A stretch of 64,000 bases of DNA from Bombyx mori (Eukaryota > Arthropoda > Insecta > Lepidoptera > Bombycidae), in assembly GCF_030269925.1 (NCBI RefSeq), contig NC_085107.1:17672001-17736000 (forward strand). The letters are read 5' to 3'. A model generated the notes under the pieces. It worked only from the letters and a program-made list of their open reading frames with translations, was not told the origin of the DNA and did not search any database. Below are positions 22,582 through 35,247 of the stretch, piece by piece (position 1 is the stretch's first letter; each line of letters opens with the position of its first letter). Both the position numbers and the translations under genes were made by a program.

Positions 22582-23028
22582 GTTTTTATCTTATTGCATA
22601 TGCGGGTGGACGAGCTTACAGCTTACCTGGTGTTAAGTAGTTACCGGAGCCATAGACATCTACAATGTAAATGCCGCCACCCATCTTGAGATATGAGTTC
22701 TAGGGTCTCAGTATAGTTACAACGGCTGCCCTACCCTTCAAACCGAAACGCATTACTGCTTCACGGCAAAAATAGGCAGGGCGGTGGTACCTACCCGTGC
22801 GGACTCGCAAGACGTCTTAACAATAGCAATTAGGCAAATTATAATTTTGCGGGTTTGGTTGGTAATAAATTACACGATATTATTCCTTCACCGTGGAAGT
22901 AAGACGTGAACATTTGTTAAGTACGTATTTCATTGGAAAATTTAGTACCTTCCTGCGGGATTCGAACACCGTTCATCGCTAGATAAGAATGCAACGGACG
23001 TCTTATCATTTAAGCCACGACGACTTCA
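22582..23028 (-). mobile_element. Bm1 SINE, full length
   Basis: About 447 bp. The tRNA-like head, read on the minus strand, begins GAAGTCGTCGTGGCTTAAAT with A-box-like GGCTTAAATGATAAGACG and B-box-like GTGTTCGAATCCCGC. The standard Bm1 body and A-rich tail (poly-T side near 22582) follow. It abuts the unclassified repeat at 22216-22581. Confidence 0.9.
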
Positions 23029-23929
23029 ACCTTCTAAAACTTTAAAAACTTCCGAAAAACCGTACCTAGTCCGCACCGCGTACCGTACCACGCGTTGGTC
23101 CATACAATATTTGTGTTACATTGCGCGTAACACAAAACGATCAGTTCAAATATAATTTTAATGTTAATAAGTCAGTTAGTGAATTCAATGTAAGCTTTTG
23201 GAGAGTATAAGATTATTGTGCATTGAAATTTCCAAAAAATTTGAATGCAAAGAACCATTGATAGGTACTTCCTAAAAACATGTTATTTTGTCGATAATTC
23301 GATAAAAATAGCACAATTTTACTTTTTTAATTCGAATATTAAAGAAACAATCTTATTCAGTCTTAGTAACACACTCTTGTGTTGCACAAATAAAAGATAA
23401 CATTTATTATAACGCAACTAGTCAAAACTTTGCCAGCAGTTTTCGTCCATCGCTGGTTATTGACATCGGGAATATTCAATAGAATAATGGTGTCGACGTC
23501 CATCAGAAAAAAAACTAGAAAATCTATAAAACGGCAGCACTAGCGTTCAAAATTTAAAAACTGCATTTCAATCAAAAACACGATCTACAAGTTTAATATT
23601 TGATAAACCCTCCATCGTCAAAGGATCGCTTTCAAAAGGATAAAATCTAAAGGATGAAGCAAGGTGAATAGCATACTTGTGTGAATACATCGCCCGGTTG
23701 ATATAATACGGTTCTACTCAACTTTAATGCTTTATATTGAGGTTAGACTCGTCAAATAAGTGTTGACATGCTGTTTGTTCATCCACTTTGTCGTATTTAA
23801 ATAATAACTTGGATAGTTCTATAGAATTTATTGAACGTAACTTTTTAGACACAAACAATCTGTATAAATTTTGCAGCAGTAATGGAGGGAAAAATGCAAT
23901 GACACAGATTATACCGATAAAACGATGCC

Positions 23930-24311
23930 TCCAATGAACACTACTATATTGTCAAAGACTATTATACTTCGGTTATGTTAATTGTGTTAATCACAGATTT
24001 CGCCAAGACTACACTATAAACATATAATATTAAAGATAAACAATATTAACCTATTTTTAATTTGAACACAGTTTTTGACAAACTAGATAAACACATAGTA
24101 TGCATGCGTGTGTGCGTCAAATACATTATAGTGTGTGTAATGTTTTTTTATTGATTTAATGTATTTTTTAGCTATAATTTAAAAAAAAAAATTGCATTGT
24201 GCACTCCTATATTCTCTATAAGTCTGGGAAATTTCAGACACCTCCGTCCACGCAATTTTCGTAAAAATGGATACAAAGTTTTTGCTTCGCGTATTAATAT
24301 ATTATTATAGA
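23930..24311 (-). mobile_element. Helitron family D, 3' end eroded
   Basis: Plus-strand right end: ATACAAAGTTTTTGCTTCGC, then GTATTAATATATTATTATAGA, the complement of a TCTATA start. It shares TTTCGCCAAGACTACACTAT and GTGTGTGTAATGTTTTTTTA-type sequence with 46690-47088 and 56489-56918. The CTAG end is not recognisable. Confidence 0.6.
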
Positions 24312-24544
24312 TAAGGCGCTGACAGCGTTACACACGCTAGAGTTGGGTGTTAGTCGGATTTGCTCGCTCCGGCGCACGGGACTGGGTTTTCGGGGTATTT
24401 TTCTTTGGACTTTGCTTGTAACGCTGAGCTGAGTGGGCCGAAGTGTTCGAAATCTTTTTACAGTTTTTTTCTCTCGTGTTCTGGCATTTTCCCGGAAAAC
24501 CTATATACGTTATACTTTATGTTGTACTATATGTAATATGTAAA

Positions 24545-25218
24545 TCTATACTAATATATAAATCTACAGTGGTTTTTACGGATGTTCTGTTATAACTACT
24601 GAACCATGTATCCGATTAACTTGAAACTGGTATCTATATAGAAAATCCATGTACTTAATGGATAGCTTAATATTTATGTGAGTGTTAGACTTCAGAATTT
24701 TCTGAAGTCGTCGTGGCCTAAAGGATAAGACGTCCGGTGCATTCGTATATAGCGATGCACTGGTGTTCGAATCTCGCTGGCGGGTACCAATTTTTCTAAT
24801 GAAATACGTACTCAACAAATGTTCACGATTGACTTCCACGGTGAAGGAATAACATCGTGCAATAAAAATCAAACCCGCAAAATTATAATTTGCGTAATTA
24901 CTGGTGGTAGGACCCCTTGTGAGTCCGCACGGGTAGGTACCACCGCCCCGCCTATTTCTGCCGTGAAGCAGTAATGCGTTTCGGTTTGAAGGGTGGGGCA
25001 GCCGTTGTGACTATACTGAGACCTTAGAACTATATCTCAAGGTGTGTGGCGCATTTACGTTGTAGATGTCTATGGGCTCCAGTAACCACTTAACACCAGG
25101 TGGGCTGTGAGCTCGTCCACACATCTAAGCAATAAAAAAAAAAAGACTCCCTAATAAAAATGACAATAAATAATAATGTTAATTTTAAATCCCCAGCGAA
25201 GCGGGCGAGTACGGCTAG
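24545..25218 (+). mobile_element. Helitron family A carrying a full-length Bm1
   Basis: It runs from TCTATACTAATATATAAATC to GCGAGTACGGCTAG, between A and T. The family sequence is interrupted at the GACTTC/GACTCC site by a complete Bm1 (24704-25144). Removing the SINE leaves a normal family A element of about 230 bp. Confidence 0.8.
24704..25144 (+). mobile_element. Bm1 SINE, full length, nested in Helitron A
   Basis: 441 bp. The tRNA-like head has GTGGCCTAAAGGATAAGACG (A-box region) and GTGTTCGAATCTC (B box), so an RNA polymerase III promoter can still be read. The body and an A-rich tail follow. Short flanking direct repeat AGACT/AGACT. It is the most complete Bm1 in the window. Confidence 0.95.
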
Positions 25219-25949
25219 TATTTAATACTATTGAAACTTTGACAGTATGTCAAAGTTGATGTTGGCATTCACGTTGTGATATCTTCTGGTTCCGATAATG
25301 ACATAACCAGGTACGCCATCAATTTGGTCAGCCGTCTTAATCAATAAATAATAAATATTACAAAGGCAAACGGTAAAAATTAAATCAAAATTTAAAAATT
25401 AGTACAATAAAAGTGACATTTCCACTTTACCAATAGTGCGTTCGTCAACGTGGACAAGTTAAAATTAGTATTTTTTTACGATTAAATAGGGAAGCTTTCT
25501 AAGTATAAAGCTTCACCAATTTAATTGAACTGAAGCTTTTAAGTAACGAACCTATTAATTTAAACTTAACGTAAAAGTTCTTCTGAATCAAATGTAAAAT
25601 TAATATTATAGAAGTAATGCCGTATTAATTATATGTAATAACTAAAAAGCAAAAGAAAATCAATTGAGACCATAATCATATCGAGGTCCACTTAATATCA
25701 GTGGAACCGTGAGCTCATCTGTACATATAAGATAATCTTAAATAGAAACAAATTCGAAAAAAACAAATTCTACGATACCTATTTTTGTAAATAAGCAAAT
25801 AAAATACCTGATTTCGTTTGCACTGATTTCACAGCTCAATAATCTTACGACGGAGCCGAAAACGAGTATTCCTCGAACATAACAACACTTCGTGTATAAC
25901 AACACACGACTCCACAATATTCACATTTTCGATCGTGTGTGTGTGTGTT
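25219..25949. other. AT-rich unique sequence
   Basis: No repeat family or gene recognised. A short GT run lies at 25934-25948, at the edge of the next repeat. Confidence 0.4.
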
Positions 25950-26350
25950 TTGAAGCTATTGCATAGCTTTTATCGCGGGCCTTGAGCGCTGCAACCGAAT
26001 CATGAAATTTCGTAACGAAAAAAACCTAACACCCCTCACTACGCCTACCATGTAGCTCGCGTTCAACATATTCACACGTTGCGCTTGTGTAGTGTTTGTG
26101 AATAAGCGCGTGGCATGACGTCACACTGCATGCGCATCATGAAAAGTCTGCCCATCTCTCTCTCTCGCGCGGTCTAGCTTATGAGTGTGAAGGGGTCAGT
26201 TAATGTTTTGCTTTTATTAATGTTTAATATAGCGTGGTCTTGTTTTATTATTGTTTTAATATTAAATTATCATTGTCTAATTATAATTGCATAAGTTGAT
26301 AAAAAATGCTATGTAATAGCTTTACCGCGGCAGTTCCGGAGTGCCACACG
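25950..26350. repeat. Unclassified ~380-bp repeat, copy 2
   Basis: Colinear with 22216-22581: GCATAGCTTTTATCGCGGGC, CCTACCATGTAGCTCGCGTT, CACTGCATGCGCATCATGAA and CATAAGTTGATAAAAAATGC. It has a slightly longer right end (GCTTTACCGCGGCAGTTCCG) before GTGCCACACG. It is again followed by a Bm1 at the same joint. Confidence 0.6.
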
Positions 26351-26704
26351 TTTTTTTTTTATTGTTTTAATGGGTGAAAAATCTCTTAGCCCGCCTGGTC
26401 TTGAGTGGTTACTGGAGCCCATCGATATCTACGACGTAAATGCGCCACCCACCTTGAGATATAAGTTCTAAGGTCTCAAGTATAGTTACAACGGCTGCCT
26501 TGCCCTTCACATCGAAACGCATTACTGCTTCACGGCAGAAATAGGCAGGGTGGTGGTACCTACCCGTGTGGACTCACAAGAGGTCCTACCACCAGTAATT
26601 ATAATTTTGCGGTTTTGATTTTTATTACACGATGTTATTCCTTCACTGTGGAAGTCAATCGTGAACATTTGTTGAATACGTATTTCATTATAAAAATTGG
26701 TACC
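26351..26704 (-). mobile_element. Bm1 SINE, nearly full length
   Basis: Poly-T at 26351, then the reverse Bm1 body, CCTACCACCAGTAATTATAA and CGTGAACATTTGTTGAATAC. It is truncated within the tRNA-proximal part after TTGGTACC, so the A and B boxes are gone. Confidence 0.9.
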
Positions 26705-28523
26705 GTCTGTATTTTTAGAGAAATATAATTCTTACATAATACTTTTCTTTTACTTTTTCAAATGCTGTACTGGACAAGTGGACAAATAGAGAGGACAAAT
26801 ATGGTGGACAAATAGAGAGGATTGAACGCCGTGACATGAAACCAAAGTGTAGCAGCATTCTTTGAGTTCTTACTAAGTTATTAAATTAGCGAAAACCATT
26901 TACGAATGTTTTGGACAAGTGCTCAATAAATATTGATCTCAATTACTCTCAATTACTTTTAATCCGCTTTTTCCGTTAATTTAAGAGTGTAAGTTTTTTT
27001 AAGTTTTATTCTTTGTTTTTGTTTACTGATGATATGCATACCTGCTTGACGTGCAATTAGTTAGTAAATCGGTATATTATTTCTGAAGACAGGTTTGATA
27101 CTAGAAGGTAAAACGGTTAGAAATGTCTATTTGAAGGAAATGCTAACTTTATAAGAAAGAGGGAAAGGAATTCATATTTAACACTGGCTTTTTCCTTCTC
27201 CAAGGAACATCTCACCTGTAAACTAATCAATTAAATAAACTGCTATCTTAGCTTCGTAGACTCCATGTTTGTTTAAGAGAAACGACAGAAAATAACAACT
27301 AAATTTTATTTATTTATAAGAATTAATATCATCTACACGTTATGCCTTTGCAAAAAAAAAAGGTCCGCTATAAATGAACCCAAAATACACGTAATTCCTT
27401 GATTGAACACAAACCAAAAATATCTCAAAACGAACACGATATTTTACGTAAAAATGCGTGTGAAGTTTCTTTTTCTTCACGCAAAGGAAGCCCTCGACCT
27501 CTGTTGTAGTTCAAATGACACAACCCACCACATAAGTTATTAAAAGTACGCCTCCCACTGTGGAGGTTTTAATAAAAATAGTCGCGGCGCAGTCTTTGTG
27601 ACACACGTCATGGGAGCGTCATGTTAGCGGGGGCCTAAGACGATCAGAACCGAATCTAGTACGTCTTAATTACTCAATTATTCGTGATTGACGTCAAAGT
27701 TTTATGTAGTACATTACAGCAGCATATCTTTTATTTTCTGGGTATATAAAATGAGGGTCTCGTTTTTGTAGGGATTGTACAGTGAGACAGATTAGATCGT
27801 GACGTCTGTACGATTTGGTGATAACAACAACTGGCCATAAAAAGATATTTGTCCGCGAAAAAAATAATTCATAAGACACAAGCTCTGTGCATTATTCATT
27901 CTCACTCTCTCTCTTTTTCTCTTCCTCGCGAACCCTATTTGAAAATAATCAATCTATGAAAACCAAAACTTGTGTTTTTCTCGATTTGACCTACATACAA
28001 TTTAATTAAACGTAACAACGCTTATTTTCATCTTCAATCATAATCAAGTTGTCGTCTAAAAAAAACACAATAAAATTAGCCATCTTTATACTCTTGCCCG
28101 TGTCTACTCAAAAGTATGTTTGTTGATTTATGTTTCATTCCCAAGCAACAGAGCAATATATTAATATATTTTCTTATAAAACATCAGCTAATGGAGAAAA
28201 CAGAAGAAAATGACACACTAGAGAAACCGCACCAAAAGTTCGAAATGTTATTTTCTAACCAACAGAATAGATTAAGTTTCAGTTCAAATAGTATTAATTA
28301 TTTCATAAAACTTAAATTAAAAAACATTTTTATCTAGAGTTCGTGCCTGATTTTTCTGCGAGGCATCCGATTCTCTCTTATATTTTCTCGAGCGACACGT
28401 ATGAATGAGAGAGTACAAACTTAAGGTCCTGCTCGTCAAAGGACTTGCCCAGACTTTGCTTAAGACTCCTTAAAAACACTAGTAAAAATATTACGTTTTC
28501 ATTAAACTCATTGTTTAGTACTA
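26705..28523. other. AT-rich unique sequence
   Basis: No shared repeat or credible gene found. The pair AAATAGAGAGGA(CAAA/TTGA) around 26783-26824 is a small local duplication. Confidence 0.4.
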
Positions 28524-28644
28524 GTGTGTGTGTGTGTGTTTGTTTGTGTGTGTGTGCGTGTGCGTGTGCGTGTGCGTGTGTGTGTGCGTGCGTGCGTGCG
28601 TGCGTGGACGCGTGGGTGCGTGCGTACGTGCATGTGCGTGTGTG
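28524..28644. repeat. Long alternating purine-pyrimidine tract (GT/GC)n
   Basis: About 120 bp of almost uninterrupted GT, GTGC and GCGT repeats. Alternating GT/GC sequence of this length is a strong candidate for left-handed Z-DNA and is expected to vary in length between strains. Confidence 0.9.
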
Positions 28645-29240
28645 TTCCTATCTAGAAACATTTTAACACATTCGAAATATTCACAGTCGCTAATATGAAT
28701 TCGCCCTCAATACGTCCCCGAGGTCGTTGTTAACCGCTCCACACTAATCGCCGGTTTATCCCACACCTGACAATTAACAAAACAGGCACGGTGACACCGC
28801 ACAATATACAAATTGAACTTAACGCAATCCACTGCACGACATACGAACACTCCAGATTTGCATACGAAAAGATAAACCGGCCGATGTCTCGTAATGATAA
28901 TGCTTTTTCATGGGGTCATACAATTTGCAACATTTTTTCGTCTCGACATAATCTTAGCTCCGGCTTTGTTTAAACAACGACAGGAGGAAAAGTTGCGCGT
29001 CGTCGTCTACTTTAAAATCTAGACGTTAAAGTTGAGAATCAGAAACGACAGCCTACACACATCACTTAAGATATTAATGACTGCATCCGTAATAGGCGAA
29101 ACATACATATGAAATTCAAATTTGTAGCGGGCGAGAGCGGCTCCTCTACATATTTTAGTAGGCACCGGAGTGTGAATTTGAATCTTTTGTTAGCGTTCAG
29201 TACATCAGTTCATACAGCGAAACTTTGATTTTATTACAAA

Positions 29241-29530
29241 CTAGCTGACCCAGCAAACTTCGTAGTGTCTCAATCGATAAATAAAAGACCTAAACTTTTA
29301 TATAAAATAAACTTAAAACAAACAAAAGTAATCCGTGCGACGGGGGACACATCAAAGGGAAAACAAAATTGTTATTTTTATTTAATTCCGAGCATTTTCA
29401 TATTTATCTACCTTTTAAACCTTCTCTGGACTTCCACGAATAATTCAAGACCAAAATTAGCCAAATCGGTCCAGCCGTTCTCGAGTTTTAGCGAGACTAA
29501 CGAACAGCAATTCACTTTTATATATATAGA
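29241..29530 (-). mobile_element. Non-autonomous Helitron family B
   Basis: Plus-strand start CTAGCTGACCCAGCAAACTT and end CTTTTATATATATAGA. It contains the family core in reverse (GGTCCAGCCGTTCTCGAGTT). Its 3' hairpin arm GGGTCAGC precedes the CTAG terminus. The apparent ORF across it is chance. Confidence 0.75.
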
Positions 29531-30031
29531 CAAACGCGTACGGCGTCGGGCGGCACGCGACTCACCTTCGAATCCATTACTGACCGACCACGCCGCGAAT
29601 CATGATTTATAGTTTCTATACAAAAAGTAATTAGTGGAAGCGAAAGAAACGGGGAAAAGTCATCGGACATAATTCATAACAAACAGAAATAATGGAAAGC
29701 CAGTTCGGCGGGGGTGGGCAATGAATAATTCTCTAACTGCGAGCGCCCTCGCCTGGCCGACGACCGCCGCGAAAAAAACGCACGACCCTACCTACCCACC
29801 CGACTTTTATAGTCACGAAAAAATAGAATGTAGCCAAAATATCTATATTTGGTGCATGGGAAGAGCGCAGGAAAATAAACCTAAAATTTTCGGCCGCATG
29901 AATAAGTGAGTGAGCCTCCATAATAAAAACAACCAAATAAAAGAAGGGTTGTGCAGCCGCGCGGTCGCCAGCCTGCGACGCACTGGACTGCCGTCGCTTG
30001 AGGTTTGACGCCTGCACATCTTAACGCTCTC
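29531..30031. other. GC-rich single-copy block
   Basis: Repeat-free and GC-richer than its surroundings, with CCTACCTACCCACCCGAC (29795-29812) and GCCGCGCGGTCGCCAGCCTG near 29954. No recognisable protein. It may be a regulatory segment or part of an unannotated transcript. Confidence 0.25.
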
Positions 30032-30300
30032 TTTTTTCCTACCTATGCTGATTGCCTTGAAATACTATTTCAGCTTCATCCTAACGTGTAGGTGAGCTCA
30101 CGGGGCTCAAACCGAAGTGGTGCTAACACGAGCCCTAGCAAGAGCAGTGATACGCAGAATCTACCACCGGATCGGAAACGCGACCCACTGAGAAGATCCG
30201 GCGAGAAACTCAGTGGGCTGTGTCTGTGGGTTAGTTCGCTCGTCGAGCCCTTCGACGCAAGCGACGGGTTCGACGAGGACGGTGACCGGAGACAGACATA
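30032..30300 (-). mobile_element. Retroposon SL-1, near-complete
   Basis: Poly-T-like left end (TTTTTTCC), then TAACGTGTAGGTGAGCTCAC and CCGGATCGGAAACGCGACC. The hairpin CCCACTGAG...CTCAGTGGG and a second hairpin built on CGTCGAGCCCTTCG and CGACGGGTTCGACGAGG follow. The apparent ORFs on both strands are by-products of these hairpins. Confidence 0.65.
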
Positions 30301-32877
30301 ACGCCCTGACCGATGTACCGAGAATGAAACAACCAAACATTAACCCAACACGAAATACTTAATCACGACTCTAAAATAAAAAATACATTTACACGATTCG
30401 ATGCGATGCTGAAAGAAATACACATTTAAAATATATTAAAAAAATTAATAATAATCAGAACGAGTACATTTATACAAGGTTTCCATAATTTAATGTTGGC
30501 TTACGTATTGAAAGTAATCATTGAAAAGTTCTCGAAATTAGCCAGGCTCGAAGCCGGGGTTACGGTGTAAGTATTTAATCTCTTTATTAAAGCTATAAAG
30601 GCGTTCAGTCGCCGAGAACAATGGTACGTATCCGATAGCAATAAAAAAGTATCGAATTCAAACTTTTAATAATTAATTTAATGTGGACTAAACGCGTCGG
30701 AGTTGAGCGATGAAATAAATCGGATTTTAAACATAAATTTCGATTAATTTTCTGCTCTTAGCTTCGAGTTATACCTGAATAAAATTATTAATGAATTATT
30801 GTTTGACTTAGTAATGCATTAATATAATTTGCGGCGTATTGGATTGAATTTTGGTGTCCTTTTAGTTTAATGAACTCGAATATATACAATGTGATTACAA
30901 TATTTTATTTGTTTCGCCGAGTTTCGTTGGCTTTCATCAAACAATGGTAATAATCACAAATCTAGATGGAGTTTCAAATTTAATCAGAAGTATTGACTAA
31001 ACGAAACTTTAAATAAATAATTAAATATAAAGAATAAATCGCTCACTATCATCTGACCGGAAACTTGGATTGCCTGTACTGATATATACCATCTAAATTT
31101 TAAACATAACAGACACTCAGATACAAAAAAAAACAGTTCATCGCACAAATGTTTGACTGGCTTAGGAAATGAACCCACGATCCTCAACCCAGAAATCCTG
31201 ATCGCTAACTGCTGCCTCATCGAGTTATTTTAATGAAACTAAGACGTAGAATAAATAAAGCAACTTCAATTATTGTTACAAAGTTGCCGCCAAGAATATT
31301 TATAAGTACCAATTCAATAACGGAAGCACACAATGCTTAATTAAAAACTTGGTCTGTTCTGAATCTTGAGTACTAATGAATTTTGTTTTACGGCTGAATA
31401 TTGTGACGTCACTTTTGAAACACCTTCACTCTCACATTGTTTTTAGCTCTAAATGAATCGCAGAGTTTGGCTTCGGTACATACATTTGTTTTATAACATT
31501 TGTAACAACTAAACGACAGATCTCGCGATCTAGAACATTAATGAAAAATGTAAAAAATCTTCCCAACCGCCAACCAATATAGAAAAGTATATAAGAATAG
31601 TCTTTGACAATAGAACCATAATAATGTTCAAAATTATAATTTTTTAAATTAATTATTTAAATTAATTATAGTCGAATTACCACTACTGTGGGACCATTCG
31701 TTCTTAAAAATAGTTGAATTCGAATTCTACTACAGTCAGATTCTGTAGTGTGCTAAGTAACTAGTGGCATGGCAAATATCGCCGGTGTAAACTATATTCG
31801 CGACTGCTGGTTTTTATTGGTTCATGCCGACATATTTATTACGAAACGTTTGATTCTAAATGGTTTTTTTTGTGTGAAAGCAATATATTTTGAAAATTGC
31901 GCGAATTTCGACGCGAGTTTTTAGTATTAGCGCTGTTAGTTATGTGTTTTTGTTATTACGGACTCATAATTCTGTTAGAACGTTGACGTAACGTTTATTT
32001 TTTGTTCATGTACAATATGCATTGATCACACAATTCAGAAGAAACTTAGTACAGTTTTAACGCTTCAGAGATGGCTTCGCGAACAGTATATATTAAAAAA
32101 AGTATGTTAATATTTCAAATAATGAACGACAGCAAAGTATGACCCGTTCTTAATTATAAGCTTTGGGTAAATTATTTTCAGTTTTTTTTAGTAAATAAAA
32201 AGAAATCACGTCACCGGCCCACTAAAGCTAATTTCAAACGTAGTGTTAAATAAACTAATTGTAAACTTGATAATCTCTTGACCATGAATTCATCCTACAT
32301 ATTCCAACGGGTACAGTCACACACAATGCTCATCGATTATTTATCTATTATTCTATTTTCTAAAATTTCATCGTTAAATTTAATAACATCCATTTCAACT
32401 GTTTCTGTATTAATAACATTTAAATACACTACCCTTTTTCATTTTAATAAACCATACTACCAATAGTTCGATATGTTCACTATTTAAAACAATGTAAGAA
32501 CAATCCTACAAAACATATACACGATTCATAATTATATCAGACATGTCACTCCGCCCGCAAAACGTTTACAAACATATTCAAACGCGTGTAAAAAAAAAAC
32601 GAGCAACTTATTTCGCTAATGTACACAATTGTACGTGCATAAAACTAACTTGTTACCAGTTGTGACAAACGTCCTTTTTCACACCGGCGGCTCGCACGCG
32701 ATCCGCGAATTAAACAACGAATGTGTAGCTGACTGTACGCGGAGGTGCAATAACGATATTGTTAACTTGCATACTGTACATGTTGTACGTATTTCGCGCT
32801 GTTTACGCGAACGGAGCGTTTAGATTTTTCATATGATATGTATTAGACGTAGCATTGTTTAGAAATTCTTTTTGTTT
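30301..32877. other. AT-rich unique sequence with a tRNA-like relic
   Basis: 31140-31225 (minus) has a tRNA-like stretch, GGCAGCAGTTAGCGATCAGG and then GGATCGTGGGTTCATTTCC, resembling the A and B boxes of a tRNA-derived SINE head. About 31620-31706 resembles the 3' end of Helitron family D (TTATAGTCGAATTACCACTA). Nothing else supported. Confidence 0.4.
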
Positions 32878-33132
32878 GTGAAGCGAAACTTCTTTAGGCG
32901 CGTTGAGAGTGAAATTTAACTAGCGACAGAGTCGTTACGGCTAGAGAGAAAAGATACAATTTAGGCAGAACGAGAGTGAGAAAATACTTGACCATGAAGA
33001 GAGGCAAAGGACAAAGCGAGCTAGGTCGTTTCTCTTATAAGCAGCATTCCTGATTACAAGCGAAATTTGATTTAAGACTGAAAAATTAAGAAAAACACAA
33101 TACTACACACCGCAAAAGAAGTTTCACTTCTT
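32878..33132. mobile_element. MITE-like element, copy 2
   Basis: Termini GTGAAGCGAAACTTCTTT and AGAAGTTTCACTTCTT form inverted repeats like those of 4718-4987. Shared interior: GACAAAGCGAG, AGCAGCATTCC and CACAATACTACACA. No ORF. Confidence 0.55.
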
Positions 33133-33204
33133 GCACCCGCAAAATTTCCTTTTTTTTTAAAGTTACGGTTTTTCTAATGTTTATTGGAGATAGGTCATCT
33201 TGAA

Positions 33205-33714
33205 CGGTGGTAGGGCGTCTTATGAACATGCACGGGCGGTTACCACTACCCTGCCTATTTTTGGCGTGAAGCAGTAATGCGATTAAGTTGGATGGTGACA
33301 TTAACGTAGTTGATGTCTGTAGGCTCTGGTAACGACTTAATGCCATTAGACACCTTCAGCTCTAACACTGGGACCAGGCTTGGGAACCCGTACTAGTCGA
33401 ACTTGACAAAGAGTTCGACGTGTAACCTAACTTAAACATCATCCCGCTGAGTTTCTCGCCGGATTTTCTAAGCGGGTCGCAGCTCCGATCCGGTAGTAAA
33501 TTCATTCGCGAAGCGGCTACTCTTGAGTTGTTAGGTCTCCTTTGGAGGCGCTCGGGTAGCTGTTAGCAAATCCCATCCCTCCTGGCTGAGCCCTTGCTCG
33601 CCCACCTGTCCTGGTGAAACTGAAAAGGCCTACGAGCCAACAGTAATCCCTCAAACATAAAAAAAGCGCCAGGTGGACCGTGAGCTCATTCATCCATCTT
33701 AGCAATAAATAATA
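33205..33714 (+). mobile_element. Diverged Bm1, split by another retroposon
   Basis: Bm1 body from GGTGGTAGGGCGTCTTATGA to AACGACTTAATGCCA (about 33345) resumes at CCAGGTGGACCGTGAGCTC and ends AGCAATAAATAA (33669-33714). Between them sits the SL-2 retroposon. GCCA at both joints may be a minimal target duplication. Confidence 0.75.
33346..33667 (+). mobile_element. Retroposon SL-2, copy 1, nested in Bm1
   Basis: It starts TTAGACACCTTCAGCTCTAA, carries the CCGCTGAGTTTCTCGCCGGA stem-loop core, then GAGTTGTTAGGTCTCC and CCACCTGTCCTGGTGAAACTG, and ends in an A tail (33659-33665). The same element lies in reverse at 55571-55912. It shares only the stem-loop core with SL-1. Confidence 0.6.
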
Positions 33715-34474
33715 AGGACACGTTTATTAGTATTGGTACGACATATAATTGTCAATGTATATCTATGGTCTATATAGAATCTGATATGGCTGGATTGCGT
33801 TCAATGAAATTTCCAGGTAATCTTCAGATTGGCATAGCGGGAGGTCCTTTGTAGTTTGATAATGATCGGGTCAAACTCGAATCCAAGATCGGGCTGCAAT
33901 ACGGTTTGACATTATAATGAACACCGAAACTGCATTGACTGATAAATCAATCGAAACAGATTAATCGAAGAGTAGTTCTGTAGTTTTCGATCAGAAGACA
34001 GTAACTAAATAGTGCGAAATGAAGTCCGGTACGGCGGTCGTTAAAAGCTCTCGTCGACGTGATCGTTTTGAATTTTGAAAGCTTTTGAGAGCTTTTCAAC
34101 TTCGAGATCATTTATTCAATAGTTTTTCAGACTTCCGAGAATTGCTTTAATCAGTGATGACGTCACGGAATTTTATTAAGAGCCGGAATTTAATTTTCGT
34201 AGGCTCTACCTATAATAGTATATATGACGTCATGCCTTTTTTTTGCAAAAGACATGCAGTAAAGTACTGTTACTTAATACCAACTAAATCGATATTATTC
34301 TAAGGAGAACGTTAATCTTGTGACGAGAAAATTGACAGCGAAACCACAGTATCGGGTAATTGTAAATTATTCTAGATAACTTTAATCACTGTTGTCATCA
34401 ACGATCCACAATTAAGGTTTATGATTGGCATAGGTATAGCTGTTTTGAATCATGGCTTTGTATACGTATTGGTA

Positions 34475-34860
34475 TTTAGTGGGAGCCTAAAGAATAAGAC
34501 TAGCTACAAGTAGTAAGTTTGTATTATTCGAAGCCTCTTTCGAATGTCACAGGCAGGTACCGACTTTTCAAAGAAAAACGCACTTACCACATGCTCCCAA
34601 CTGACTATCACAAAGAAGGAATAAGGTAGTGCATTAAAAATCAATTTCGCGAAACATGTGAATATATTCACTTACCAGTACGTTATTGTGGGTCCTACCA
34701 TTGTACTTCCTAATATTTGCTTCGGGAAATACTCGTATATCTCGGATCGAAGGTTGGGGCAGTCGTTATTGAGACGTCGAGCTCTCGTCTCAATGTGCAT
34801 AGCGGCATTCACATTGCGACTTCTATGGGTTACGTTATCCACTATACCACAGTAAGTTCG
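34475..34860 (+). mobile_element. Ancient full-length Bm1-like SINE
   Basis: A heavily diverged but colinear match: GGGAGCCTAAAGAATAAGAC (head), CAGGCAGGTACCGACTTTTC, AAGAAGGAATAAGGTAGTGC, TGTGGGTCCTACC, GGTTGGGGCAGTCGTTATTG and GGCATTCACATTGCGACTTC. It is much older than the other copies. Short ORFs here are artefacts. Confidence 0.55.
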
Positions 34861-35131
34861 TTCTTCCAACTAATTACTAAAAGAAAATTTTAATATTTTA
34901 TGTTTATTTTAGTCTGATATTTCTCTCATAATTTATTTGTATAGTTGATATTTTCAGTATTAAAAATTTCGTCCTTTTTCTGTGGAATGTTTCCCTTGCG
35001 CACAGGGTTGCCTGAAAAACGTCGATCCAAAAGATAATTCAATCAGGATACGATATTGAAAAGCGGTAACTATTGCGATAGAAAATAGAAACGACAACTA
35101 TTTTAGATGTTATTCAAGTTTACTATACTTC

Positions 35132-35247
35132 TTTTTTTTTATTGCCCTTGTAGGTAGACGAGCATACGGCCCACCTGATGGTGAGTGGTTACCGTCGCCC
35201 ATGGCCTTCAGTAATGCCAGAGGCAGAGCCAAGCCGCTGCCTACCGC
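35132..35247 (-). mobile_element. CR1/Jockey-type LINE 3' end
   Basis: Poly-T, then ATTGCCCTTGTAGGTAGACG, GCCCACCTGATGGTGAGTGG and GCCAAGCCGCTGCCTACCG. It is the 3' UTR and last codons of the same family as 12091-12315, strongly 5'-truncated. Confidence 0.75.
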
